The translations under genes and the position numbers were made by a program. DNA of 64,000 bases from Isoetes taiwanensis. Lineage: Eukaryota > Streptophyta > Lycopodiopsida > Isoetales > Isoetaceae. The notes under the pieces are model-generated. The model did not search any database. It saw nothing but the letters and a program-made list of their open reading frames with translations, and was not told the origin of the DNA. The stretch is from NCBI GenBank assembly GCA_021234155.1, contig JAJEKV010000008.1, forward strand, positions 3,950,085 through 4,014,084, written 5' to 3'. Numbering within the stretch: the stretch's first letter is position 1; every line of letters starts with the position of its first letter. Of the stretch, positions 35,226 through 46,557 are shown one piece after another.

Positions 35226-35386
35226 GATTCTTTCGAGGAGTGGAGACGTTTCCTGGAGGGATCTCCTTATAAGGTCCGCGATCTACCACAAGATCACCAA
35301 ATCTCGAATATTTTCGATCTGCTTTCGAGTGCTCAACCGCCGCCCGGGGCCGGTGGCATACTCAAGTATTATCCCGGATTGATTTC

Positions 35387-36433
35387 GTGATCAAGTACCG
35401 TCCTGGATCCCTCCAAGGAAAGCCTGATGCCTTGTCTCGACGCTCCTACCTTGAGCCCAAACTAGGTGATCCTGCATATGATCAGCAATCGCAGGTTATT
35501 TTAGGGCCTGATCGGTTCCAGCTTATGGCTCTCACTTTGTTCGAGATGCCTCATGATACAACCTTGTTGGAGTCTGTTCGAGCATCTCTGCCCTCTGATC
35601 CATTGGCTCAAGATGTATTCTCACACATTGGCGCTGCATCATCTTCTCAGCAGATGGGATCAGACTATGATCGTTTTGAGGTTCGAGATGGACTCCTGCT
35701 CCGTGATGGGCTTCTATATGTGCCAGATGGTGCTTCTAGGCTTCAGGTTCTTCAGGCTTGCCATGATTCACCTCTGGCCGGACACTTTGGAGTAGCCAAG
35801 ATTCTTGAACTTATTAGTCGAGAGTATTGGTGGCCAGGTCTTCGTCGCTCTGTCGAAGCTTTTATTCGATCCTGTGACATCTGCTGTCGAGCCAAGGTTC
35901 CAAGGCATCTTCCTCATGGCCTGCTTCAGCCTTTACCAGTTCCAGCCGGTCCTTGGAAGAGTATTTCAGTGGATTTTATTGTCGAGCTTCCATCCTCCCA
36001 GGGCCATGACGCCATCCTTGTTGTTGTTGACCGTTTTTCCAAGATGGCACATTTCATTCCTTGCAGCACTTCTATCTCTAGTGAAGCCATAGCGGTTCTC
36101 TTGCTTCGAGAGGTGGTTCGACTCCATGGTTTACCAGATAACATTGTCAGTGACTGCGGCCCTCAATTTGTTGCCAGTTTTTGGAAGCGTCTATTGCAAC
36201 TCTTGCATGTGGAACATTCGCTCTCTTCCGGACATCATCCAGAGACCAATGGACAGGTGGAGCGCACTAATCAAACCCTTGAGCAGTATTTGCGATGCTT
36301 CATCAATTATCAGCAGGATGACTGGGTTGATTGGCTACCGTTGGCAGAATTTGCTTATAATAATTACGTCCATGCCTCCCACGGGCGGACTCAGTTCTTT
36401 ATTAATTTTGGCATGCATCCCGGTGGTCTTTGA
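35387..36433 (+). pseudogene. Chromovirus integrase
   Basis: An open frame of 348 codons spans the end of RNase H (KYRPGSLQGKPDALSRR), an HHCC zinc finger (H-DSPLAGH, then CDICCRAK) and the catalytic core with Asp in ISVDFIVELP, Asp in NIVSDCGPQF and Glu in TNGQVERTNQTLEQYL. All three DDE acidic residues are present. The frame ends at 36431-36433 after FGMHPGGL, where the tail should continue. The continuation appears in another frame. Confidence 0.9.
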
Positions 36434-36724
36434 TTGCTCCCCGGATATGATTGATCAATCCCAGTCTTGAGGGCGAGGCTCGAAGCTCCGCATGGATGAT
36501 CTTGATACCATCTTCGCCCGGGCCCAAGCACGTTATCGTCATCATGCGGTCGGCATCGTCAAGGCGCTCCTCATTTTGCGGTTGGTGATCTTGTTTGGCT
36601 CTTGCGTCGGGATTTGCCGAAACCGGCTTCGCCCTTGTAACAAGCTTCGACTCTGGCGCTTAGGTCCCTATCGGATCATTGAGCGAGTTGGTGATCTTTG
36701 CTTTTAAATGCGGAGCTTCAGCCA

Positions 36725-36990
36725 TCAGTCCGCTTCACCCGGTGTTTCATGTGTCTTTGTTAGGACCCTATATGGCGAATCCATTTCGGATCGAGTACCT
36801 TCACCTCCACCACCCGGTCGAGATTGATGATCATGAGGAGTTCGAGGTTCGAGATTACGGACTCCAAGTTTCTTCGTCGACGATTGTATTACTTTGTCGA
36901 TTGGGAAGGTTACTCGCCAAGTGATAGAACACGGGAGCTGCCGAGAATCGACTAATGCACGACAAAATTGCGGAGTTTCACCGGCGTTAC
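36725..36990 (+). pseudogene. Chromovirus integrase tail and chromodomain
   Basis: HPVFHVSLLGPYMANPF is the conserved end of Ty3 integrase. After a frameshift, EITDSKFLRRRLYYFVDWEG followed by YSPSDRTREL is a chromodomain with the expected YFVDWEGYS core and one aromatic cage position. Chromodomains direct chromovirus insertion to heterochromatin marked by H3K9 methylation. The frameshift separates it from the integrase core. Confidence 0.8.
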
Positions 36991-37048
36991 CGCATAAGCC
37001 AAGCACGAGTACTCGGCCCGGCTTGAGGACTTCGTTAAGCCATCGTCG

Positions 37049-37058
37049 GAGGGGATGG
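37049..37058 (+). promoter_or_regulatory. Polypurine tract
   Basis: GAGGGGATGG directly precedes the TG start of the 3' LTR, as expected for the plus-strand primer of reverse transcription. Confidence 0.7.
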
Positions 37059-37565
37059 TGTGACGACCATACGGATATTCGTATCATACGAACATTATAC
37101 TCCTATGTACAAAAGATGGTCGTCACACGGATGCAAAAGGGTAGTTGCACAAGACAGGGTTTGAACTCGCAACCTTCCAGTCGCGAGTCACACACCCTTG
37201 TCAAGTGCGCTACCAATATTTGTTGAAGACATTCTTTCACGTCTTCCTCATATGTGGGACTATCTCCAGAAGGTTCTAGAATGTTCTAGAACCTAAATGC
37301 ATGCGCGACACTTGGCGCGATCTCATCCATTGGAGTGGCGCGATCCTGACCGTTGGTCTAGATATATAAGGAGGTGCCTCCTTCTTGTCAAACCATTCCG
37401 GTTCAATGCCAGTCTTGAGCCTTCTAGGCATCTGTCTCGTATTCCTGCTTGCCTTCGGGCTATTGTATTCTTGATTCATGTTCATGTATCAGATTCTTTG
37501 CCGATCTTGGCGTATTTCTTCCGTATTTCTTGCGTATTTCTTCCGTATTTCTTGCGTATTTTCCA
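37059..37565 (+). repeat. 3' LTR of the chromovirus
   Basis: It opens TGTGACGACCATACGG and ends near GCGTATTTTCCA. It contains GGTTCTAGAATGTTCTAGAA (a near-perfect inverted repeat), TATATAAGGAGG and a run of CGTATTTCTTC units near the end. It also carries the antisense tRNA-like block at 37150-37216. Confidence 0.85.
37150..37216 (-). repeat. tRNA-like (SINE-head-like) block inside the LTR, antisense
   Basis: On the minus strand TGGTAGCGCACTTG resembles a Pol III A box, and GAGTTCAAACCC about 35-40 bases later resembles a B box. Between them lies CTCGCGACTGGAAGGTTGCGAG, a near-perfect hairpin. A complete cloverleaf does not form, so it is not called a tRNA gene. The 5' LTR has only a decayed counterpart around 31720-31770. 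Confidence 0.5.
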
Positions 37566-39030
37566 CGTTGCAGCCGACAAGCCAACCATTTGAAAGTAGT
37601 ATCGGGGTTCGTCAGGGATGCCCTCTCTCCCCAACATTGTTTGAGCTTTTCATTGATCAATTGGCGAGCTGGCTTGCTGATAATGGGGGTGATGGAGCTC
37701 ACCTTTTGCACCAGATCCCTTCTGCCAAGCGACTGACATGCGTGCCAACCTGGCCAAGACTAAGGTGGTTCTCATATCATCCTCACGTCAACCGAGGATC
37801 CCAGTCATCGAGGGCAGAATGTGGAAGTGACATCCACATACAAATATTTGGGAGTGGAGTTTCCTGCTACTATGCACTGGGACACATCCATATGGCTACG
37901 AGTGACGGCGGGCTGGAAGGCACTATATGCAATGCAAAACAATAGTCATAGGGCAGAGTTGTATGATTGGGCCCATCAGTCACATCTGTTCAAGGTTTTG
38001 GTGGAGCCTGTCCTTTTATAGGGGGTTGAAGTATGGGGCCCAGTAGTATCCCTCGCTACCTGGAATGACTTGGAACAGGTGCAGAAAGCCTTCTTGATAC
38101 GAGCACTAGGGGTGAAGTCCACAATCCCATATGAAATTCTGCTGCAGGAGACAGGATTCTTGCCTCTTCAGCGGGCGGCCCTTGATCGCCACATTGTCTA
38201 TTTTCAGAAGGTGGTCAATATGGACAATGCTCGTCTCTCTAACCTAGCTTATATCATAGCAATGGGGCCATAGTGCCTCAAGGCCTGCTGGAGGAAAAAG
38301 AGAGCTTAATGGTTGGTTAGATGGAATGTGCAGGAGCACAGGTGCATGCATGTGCAAACAGAGGCAGATCGCCATAGCTTGAGACAATATCTTGACGCTT
38401 CTTTCTCATCAAGCTTTGGGATGCCAGTGCCCTTGAACAGGTCAAGACAACACACTACCAGCGCTACATAAATCCCACATTGGAACAAGGTCTGCAATGC
38501 TACCTGCATACCCACGTGCCTATGAAAAGGCGCAGACTCATTGCCTCCATTCGCACAAGGGCATACTATCTTCGAATTGAATGTGCAGATGGATTGGTGA
38601 ACCACACCAGGACAGGCTTTGCCAATAAATGGGAGTCATTGAGGATGAATCTCATACCCTTCAAAGCTGCCCAGCATATGATCAAATCCGGATGTGCTAT
38701 GCTGAGTTGGTCAAGCCTGGCCAGCCGCGACATATGATATTGAGCATGGCTTCTGTACGGATGCTGGGATCATACCTTCAGGAGGTCATGGACATGCGAG
38801 ATCAGCTAGGTCCTCGGACACACACTTGACATGTATATATACATTTATTTTATGATGATGTATACTTGTACAGTTTGACAACATTCTTATTATTGCCACG
38901 ATTTTTACCTCGAATACCCGTTAAGTCCGGACGATAATAGGTTTGTTGCACTCCTTCTGGGTCTCATAGGCCGATTGGTCTTAGTGGATGATAAAAATCA
39001 TTTTTTCTTTTTTTCTTTCTTATCATCCAG
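37566..39030 (+). pseudogene. 5'-truncated LINE (LINE 3)
   Basis: The fragment starts in the reverse transcriptase palm with FESSIGVRQGCPLSPTLFEL and passes through EVTSTYKYLGVEFPATMHWD, HLFKVLVEPVLL, GVEVWGPVVS and RALGVKSTIPYEILLQETGF. It ends with the C-terminal DESHTLQSCPAYDQIRM motif and LGSYLQEVMDMRDQLG. Stops occur near 38021 and 38273 and shifts near 37730, 38460 and 38640. The 3' end (38965-39030) has hairpin AGGCC-GATT-GGTCT, then TGGATGATAAAAA and a T-rich tail. It belongs with LINE 1 and LINE 2. The chromovirus 3' LTR abuts its left edge, and the missing 5' part is not found on the other side of that element. Confidence 0.85.
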
Positions 39031-40259
39031 ACAATTGAGAGCGATGATTTCTTGCTTAAATTCATAAATGTTATGAGGGGTCTTGCTGCAAACAAAACTG
39101 TTGCTGATATTGTTTTAGAGCATCCTGAGTTAGACATGATTTTATACATCGACCCTTTCTTAGAAAAATATGTACAAGAAAGGGGTTTATTCTCCAATTG
39201 TTGAATAAAATAAACATGCAATATTGTATTACTTTATGCGTTTTCCATTGTTCAATAAGTTTGTTTGTATTTGCATCAATGTAATGAATTTCACCATGCA
39301 CTTTTAATAGAGTAAAAGCAACAATGTAATACATATGTCTACTATCACTTTTTGCACATTACAAAAATGGCTTCACAGCAACCCACACTCTAATTATGCA
39401 CCAAAGTGGCATGATTTTGGAACAGACATAATCCCAAAATAAATGAATCATGGTTATTTTGTTGTATGTGTTCAACTACTTAGATTTAAGGCGTTACTAT
39501 CAGAGTGTATCAAAACCCTTGTAATTCTGTTACTGTACTCTAAATTATATGTCTTTTATTTTGTTAAAATTTACAAGTTGAATATAAAAGAAATATTGAA
39601 GTGCGCAAAATGCCATGTAACTTACGTAAAGCCTTCTTTTTACCATATTTTTAACTAATAAAATCCATAAATTCAAACTACAATTGATTGAAACATCAAA
39701 GCGTGCTATAGAATATATTTCTGAACTGGATCACCACAACGCTACTACTTTTGTGCTATTGTCAAATTGGCAAGGAAGTAAACTTAAGGGCAACATTTCA
39801 ATAAAGAGCTTGATCGCTGAAATAGTTGGCATGAGCTATAAATCCTTTTCTCGCTTATAATTTCAAGAAGTACAATTCCATAGCTATAAACGTCAATTTC
39901 ATGCCTATCATGAAGTCATTATCTTTGGGGCAAGATAACCAGGTGTTCCTCTAGCTTGTATAATCATAATTAAAAAATGAATCAATGATACCATGAAACG
40001 TAGATTGAAATGTAGGGCTAATAGTAGCATCAAATATAAAGTGAATAATAGAGCCAGACTTAAGTTCAATAAATGTTAGACATAGAGTCGTTAGCGTCAA
40101 GCATAGAGGCAGAATTACATGTCCGTATTAGAGTCAAATATAGAGTCAAACTAAGAGTTAGCATTAGCATCAGGCATAAAATCACCTATAGAGTTAGTTT
40201 GGTTAAATGAACTAACATCATCCATAGAGTCAGCCATAGCGACATAATTAAAGCCGAGG
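39031..40259. other. Gene-poor interval
   Basis: AT-rich sequence with only short frames. Between about 40030 and 40230 a word like ATAGAGTCA recurs at irregular spacing (CATAGAGTCG, TATAGAGTCA, CATAGAGTCA), possibly an old minisatellite at the 5' flank of the Gypsy element. Confidence 0.4.
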
Positions 40260-41172
40260 CTTAATTATGATGTGGAGGAATTTGACAATTCATATGGCGA
40301 CAAAGGATATTGGCAAGGTGCCAACTTGATAGGGCCAGCTTGAATATGGTGGAAAGGGTACGCAAAGTCAAATAGGTTCAGGAGAAACAACTGCAAATTC
40401 AAAACTTTCAACCAGGCTTTTCATAAATACTATGTGCCACAATCACGTACCAGCAGGCAGGTACAATAATTCTACTACTTAGACTAGGGCAATTTATCAA
40501 TTACAGAAGAATTTATGTGGCTACGATTGAACGTGCCCAGGATAACAGAAAGGCAAGCAGTGGATGGCTACATAGAAGTGAATAGCAACATTAAAAAGCT
40601 AGTCCATGCAATGAACCTTAGGACAATAGGAGAAGTAGAGGATAAGGCCTTGAGTCTAGAGAAAATACCTCAAACCCTGGCACTGACACAGTCGTATTAC
40701 GACAAAGGAAAATTAACGGATACCTTCAACCCAAAAGGGGCAAGCACTGCGCCAGCGAAACCACAACAATATCAGGGTAAGAATGACAAGAAGGCATCTT
40801 TCAAGTTCTGGATAGTAAATCTAAAGACAAGAGGGACGAATGTATAAGGAAAAAGTTGTGCTTTAGGTACTTTCAACTAGGTCATCCCACTCATGCCCTT
40901 TTGGGTTCCCGTGGACGTAAAAATTTATCTTATCTTATCTTTATCATGCAAGCGGCTTTGACAGAACTTCAGGACTGGGATTCCCCCACAAAGCTAGAAG
41001 ACGCGAGGCAGAGACTCAGATTTTATCGAAGGTGGGTGTAGATTTTGTGCAGACATAAAAACGAAAAATATAGAGAGTGAATCCACTGTCATTTCAGCAG
41101 AGGGCATTATAGATAATAAACGCAATCTAGTCATAATTTTGATATTTTCTTTGATAGCAAGATTTTTTTATA
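40260..41172 (+). pseudogene. Gypsy element 2, gag part
   Basis: Frames give GYWQGANLIGPA, QAFHKYYVPQSRTSRQV, ITEEFMWLRLNVPRITERQA, then LALTQSYYDKGKL and a damaged zinc knuckle CFRYFQLGHPTHA, where the second Cys is Tyr and the last Cys is missing. This is the order of a Ty3/Gypsy gag from capsid to nucleocapsid. A LINE 3' end is inserted just after the knuckle. The frame then decays up to about 41172, where Helitron 3 is inferred to begin. The pol half resumes at 46558. Confidence 0.7.
40894..40943 (+). mobile_element. LINE 3'-end fragment
   Basis: Hairpin CCC-TTTT-GGG, then CCGTGGACGTAAAA and an (ATCTT)n tail match the 3' ends of LINE 1 and LINE 3. Only about 50 bp is present, inserted after the gag zinc knuckle. 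Confidence 0.6.
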
Positions 41173-44100
41173 TCCTATTGTTTAAATTCGGTTTTTCCGT
41201 CAAGTGAAAAACTTTTTAGAATTTTTTTTAAGGTTAGTTTTCTAAGGTTGTGGGGTTTTTGCCGGCTGGAAAATTTTTTCAGTATTCCAAAAATCGGGCT
41301 GTGGCTTTTCATGATTTCGAAATTAACTATGGAGGAGCCATCCGTCCCCAATTTTTGGTCGCATCGGCATGGCATGAGAGCCACATTTTGGTCCCGTTTT
41401 AGGTAAGCAAGCTTACTGCTAATAGCAATCCGGTGTGTGAGCTGTAGAATCTAGGTTATGTTTCTCATAGCAACGGCCTGGAGTTGCAATGGGCCGGAGC
41501 TTCAGTTAAATTTTTTGTAGCCCATATTTTCATGCTTATTTTCTGGATATGAACTTGACCGATTGCAGCTTCTTGGTACCTGAAAGTGATATTTTCGCTG
41601 GGTTTTCCTCTTCAAACAGTATTTTTTTTCGGTGGGCGAGCAACAGGGACACTGTTACACTAGATATGGCAGTGGATTCTGCAGAGACGGGTTGGACTTT
41701 GATCGAGATACTTCATGTTTTATGCTTCATGGAGGTATAAGCATTTGGCCTGAACGTAAAGGTGTATTTCTAAGCTATTTATAGACTTCTTACATGCCCT
41801 TGGGATATTTTGTGAACTTCATACAGGAGGTTGAACTTAAGTGGCATTTTCATACAGATATGCTTGAACTTGAAGAAATGAGCATTTGTGTTTTGTTTTG
41901 AAGCAGCTTTATAGGTGCAGGTTACTCTCTTCTGTAACATGCTTGAATCCAGTTTGGAGCAGCAGAGATTCGTAGAAGGTTCTTATTGTAAGATATTGTA
42001 AGATGCTTAACCCAACAAACTGAAGATGGATTTCTACGTGTACTTCAAATTAGAAACCACTCGATCTTTTGCCTTGGTATATTGCTTTCATCTGTGGCTG
42101 AACATGTACGCATAGAAACTATTGGTGAAACCCTGTAACATCTATTGTATGCCTACTTCTTTCAATGTGAGATGACCCATTTATTTTGCATGTTTGTACA
42201 ACTTTAGATCCATTAGCCAGGCTTACATGAGGATTCATTTGGTAACACTGCTATCTTGGTTTTCCAACATGGTTCTTTGTGGTGCTAAGGGTCTGTGGTA
42301 ATGCTTTATGTTTGAGCATTGTCCTATTACTTTTTGTATATTCATTTTAAAGCGGTTCAATGACTGGATCATTTGACTGATTATGTGAATTATTGATTAT
42401 GATCATGTGATTTCTAAGTATTGTCTAATATCATTTTGGTGATTGTGGCTATCGCAACAAAAACTTTGATGCCTATGGGATTCGCAAAAAGAAGCCAGAC
42501 AAATACCTTTTCTGCCCATGTCATAGACTCTACTTCATCATAGAGTGTCTGTATCATAGACGAATGAACTGTATCATTAGACATTACCTCTTCTACAGAT
42601 TGTAGGAGCGTCTATCAGACATTACCCTTCTACAGATTGTAGGAGCTACGAAGCTAAGGGTTTGGCAAAGAATAAAAAGATTGAGGTACAAGCCTTTTCT
42701 GATTTTGAGATTTGACTGATCCAAATTCTATTATATTCAGAGATCACTATTTATGCTTTGTTCAAAATCTTAGCTTCTTTGCTTATGTATGAACGTCTTT
42801 CGTGCAGGCTTAGCGAAGGAAAAGCTTTAAACATTCAAATGAGAAAACTTGCTGGATGCATTAGGTTAAGGTAACTATGTTATAAGCCTAAAGCTCTTTC
42901 ATGGATGAATCTGTCGTATGTTAATGCTCTATTCAATACAGGCAGATTTAAATGCTTGAGCTTCTCTGCTGAGGCATGTTTTTTTGAATGTGGACCGTTA
43001 TACGTGTCATTCTATGTGTATGCATGCCGAGAATGGAGTCTTCAACGCATTTTCTATTTATTCAGGTAGGGGCTTCTTTGGTAATGCTCGCTCCTACGTT
43101 TTTTCCTTTGCTGCTTCTATTTTGTTTTGTAAGTTCCTGTGCTTCATAGGTCTGAACTTCCTATATTTTGCCCCTTCCTAGATATTATCTGCCAACAAGG
43201 ATGTAAAGATACTATACATTATTTATTGACTGGCTACTCTGCGCATGCATGTATCTCAGTCCCTTGAATGTCCGTTTTTTAAAAAAGATACAATAGCCTG
43301 CAATAGCCTACAAGTACCAACGTGTTCTACACTTGAATTGAGGTATCTCTGATGCTATATTAAATGCAACTGAAGTCTAACATCTTATGCTTTTGTTCTA
43401 ATATTAAAGCCTTTTCACCAGTGCTGTTTATAGCTTAGAGTGTGGTCTAAGCACCCACAACCCACGCTGAAAAGCACGAAGTCAATGAGCTATGGGTGTA
43501 CAAACACAAGTAAGCTCTCTGCTTTAGATTTGTAAGTTCACAATACACATTTGACTTCGACTTTTTTCATTCTGTATATTTTCGTTCTCTGATCACAGAC
43601 TCCTAGAGACCGTGGAGAATATATTTAGCTGCGCATGAATATATAGACATGCATATTCAACTTTTATCATGAATTCTGCCACCCTTTGCAAACAGCTTGA
43701 CTGTCAGTAAGTGTTATTTAATTCATAAGGTTATGTAGTTTTTGTACCTATTGCCTGCTTTGCATGTTTAGGTCGAACACAAGTTTTCCAAATTTGGATA
43801 TATTAAAGGCCATTCAGGCGAACAAATATTGTTCCGTCAGATCTAGAGTACAAATAACTATAACTAGGTTGTCATTCTGAACATCTCTATTCATGTGCCA
43901 CTTATTTTCAAATGTTTCTCTACATCAGAAGTAGAATCCAGAGTTGCAGGCCTCAATGAAAGCATATTTGTCACTTCTATAAATGTTGTAGCACTATCAG
44001 ACTGCCATGTTTATTCTAGCATCAGGTTTTAGTAATGCCTATAACTTCATTGTTGCATTGACATGCTCCAATTTCCTTATCTTGCTCCCATATATAATAT

Positions 44101-44724
44101 TTTGCAATGGTGCTTTCTTGAGTAAGATCTTTACACCTCACATCATTTTATTCCCTGATTTTGTTTTGGATAGCAGATGTTGTATTGGCACCATAAACAG
44201 CACCATTCAAATCTATCCCTATTCTTGCATCACAGAGCTCTTCACATATAGAAGCATCTTCAAGTGAGTATTCAGGGTGAGCAGGTACAATTTCATGCAT
44301 AAATGAGTTGTATAGCAGAAGTTGTCATGTCATTCAGTTGACTTAGAGAGTGCCAAAGGTCAACAATTCATAATGTTTACTCAATTTCGTCTTAGTTAGA
44401 CTAGCATTTTTGGGCTTCGTTCTCTGATTCAAACAAGCATATTACACCACTGTGGTAGCTAGCAGATTAGCTCAACTCATGAGGGCCTTGATCACTTAAT
44501 TCCCTTTCCCAATGCAGGCATTGTATCCCTCTTGGAAGTTTTGGAAGTCTAGAAATTATGGAAGCCAATATACAGGTGGCATGTTCCATGAGCTGCAATT
44601 TTGCACATTGCAGGCCTTGCAAGCATAATTATCAAGGATCTCTTTTACTTGAGGTTCTAGATAAACGTCTGCAATTACTGAGCCCTCAGTAGTCATTATC
44701 TAAGCTTGTCTAGTATCATCATTA

Positions 44725-44870
44725 CTGTAAAGGTTTTTCCCTTGAAAACCTTTCGAGGCAGGGGTTTTTTAATCCTAGTAGTAATGATTGTACTAGCCCA
44801 TTGTATGGGTCCCATGACCTATTGGTCTTCGTGGACGTTAAAAAAACTATTCTATTCTATTCTTTTATTA
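44725..44870 (+). mobile_element. LINE 3'-end fragment inside Helitron 3
   Basis: It matches the last ~150 bp of LINE 1: AAGGTTTTTCCC, GAGGCAGGGGTTTTTT, then hairpin GACC-TATT-GGTC, TTCGTGGACGTTAAAA and a (CTATT)n tail at about 44847-44865. A heavily 5'-truncated insertion. Confidence 0.75.
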
Positions 44871-44948
44871 TTCTCAGAATTGCAAAAATATAGCAGAATG
44901 TCCATAGCAAATGATTAGCTCATATCTTTGACATGAGATAGTTTCAAA

Positions 44949-45055
44949 GTTAGTATTCCCATTATCCAGTTTCGAATTCTCTATCTACACATTATTTTCA
45001 AAGTTGGTATTCCCATTATCCAATTTCAAATTCTCTATCTACACATTATCTGATT
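44949..45055. repeat. Two-copy tandem repeat, period about 54 bp
   Basis: AAGTT.GTATTCCCATTATCCA through TCTCTATCTACACATTAT occurs twice in direct succession with few differences. Confidence 0.9.
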
Positions 45056-46557
45056 TTCTAAACATAAGACACTTCCACATTAAAAGATTTTTATTGAAAG
45101 GTTGGTTAGCTGTAAATGAGAGAATTAACTCCTGCAATCTCACACGTGGTGCATTTTGAAGTGCTAACAACATTGCTATTACAACCTCTGCTTCTACCGT
45201 TTAAGCTGCCTACTTGCATTTACCCTAAGCAACTTCAGTTTGTTATTATTATGACATCATCTACTGCCAATTAACTTTAAATGCAGCTGATTGATGCTTT
45301 GTATTACTGCTTCACCTTTGTATCTATGCACAATTGCAACATTCTAATACCCCTATAAGACATCAGGACATCATTGAAGATATGTAAGCGTATCATCAAT
45401 CCAAATTCATTTCTAGCATATAGAGAATCATTTCATGTAAATTTGAACAATAATCATGGTCATCATTGTGACAAGACCAACTTATATTTTCTACTACTAT
45501 GTATCTAATTTGTTCATATCATCAAATTTGGCAGAGAATTTGCAGGTAAGTCCTAAGCGTCTAATCTACGTCAGGACACCGCAACCTCCATGTTTCAATA
45601 TGTAAGAAAGCTTCTACAATCCTTCAATGTTCTATATTGGGACTGTGATTTGTTTTATTATTTCTTATTTGCAGAACATTCTTTCTTGAACACAGTTCTA
45701 AGATGTTCTCACAAATTTAAAGGAAAACCTATTGGAAGCATTTGTATTGTTTTACACTATGCATAGCAAATATAACTCCTCTGAAAATAAGTTTGTCCAC
45801 AGCCAGAAAAGGATTGATGGTAGCAAGACACTAACTTCATCATATGGTAGTAGAAACTATGACATTGATTTCCAAGCTTTACTATCTCTAGCATTTTTGA
45901 TCTACGATATAATATGATATCTGCAAAATCACTCCTTTGTTACCAATCGACAATGAAGTCACACTTTGTACATTCAAATATAATGCAAGATAAACAACAT
46001 TAACAATGTCGTATTGGAGATTTAACCTCATTTTCTAAAGGAATTGACATTCTCTTTGGGGTTTATTCCACATAGAAAAACAACAACTAAACAACTCTGA
46101 AATTATTTTCGTTATATGGCACATTCGAATCCATATTCTTTCCAACTACATTGTCCCATTGCACTTTAAAGATTTCAATTGTCACATTTCCCACAAACAA
46201 CTGTCACTTCAAAACTACATAGAATGTGCTCAATAATTCCTATCCCAACGGCATTAACAACTTTATTAGCTAAGATTATTAAATCATATCGTCACAAACT
46301 TGAATTCTAATTCATCTCGACTACTTTCAAACACAAATCATATCGTCACAAATTTCAAATATAATTCATCTCAACTACTTCCATATCAAGACACATTAAA
46401 ATGAGACTATTTGTACGTGTAGTCCAACAAAATACCACACACAAAATTAATGAATTACACTTCCCTCCTCCAACCGACATCGATTCTTCTACCCAACCAT
46501 CACACAACGACCTCTTCAAATGCTGAAAAGCCCGGCAACGCCGGGCACCATAACTAG

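Larger units (their letters stand above)
31632..37565 (+). mobile_element. Ty3/Gypsy chromovirus retrotransposon, decayed, with both LTRs
   Basis: Two diverged LTRs (31632-32132 and 37059-37565) flank gag, protease, reverse transcriptase, RNase H, integrase and a C-terminal chromodomain in that order, which defines a chromovirus. A purine tract GAGGGGATGG (37049-37058) directly abuts the TG that opens the 3' LTR. CTTGGCGGAAGG just after the 5' LTR may be the primer-binding site. The internal region is about 4.9 kb. Stops and frameshifts in gag, before the reverse transcriptase and in the chromodomain make it immobile. No convincing target duplication was seen. The two LTRs differ at many sites and by several indels, so the insertion is old. 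Its right edge abuts LINE 3. Confidence 0.9.
41173..46557 (+). mobile_element. Helitron 3, about 5.4 kb, inserted in Gypsy element 2
   Basis: The 3' end is clear: perfect stem GCCCGGC-AAC-GCCGGGC (46530-46546), ACCATAA, CTAG (46554-46557), then T. The 5' end is inferred at 41173, where A is followed by TCCTATTGTTTAAATT, a loose match to the TCCTATATTATAAA start of Helitron 2. Independent support comes from the host: gag ends just left of 41173, and the Gypsy protease active site resumes about 45 bp right of 46557. The interior is AT-rich with many short duplications (44949-45055, 42585-42650, 46285-46385) and a truncated LINE 3' end. I found no Rep or helicase motif and no convincing captured gene. 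Confidence 0.6.
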
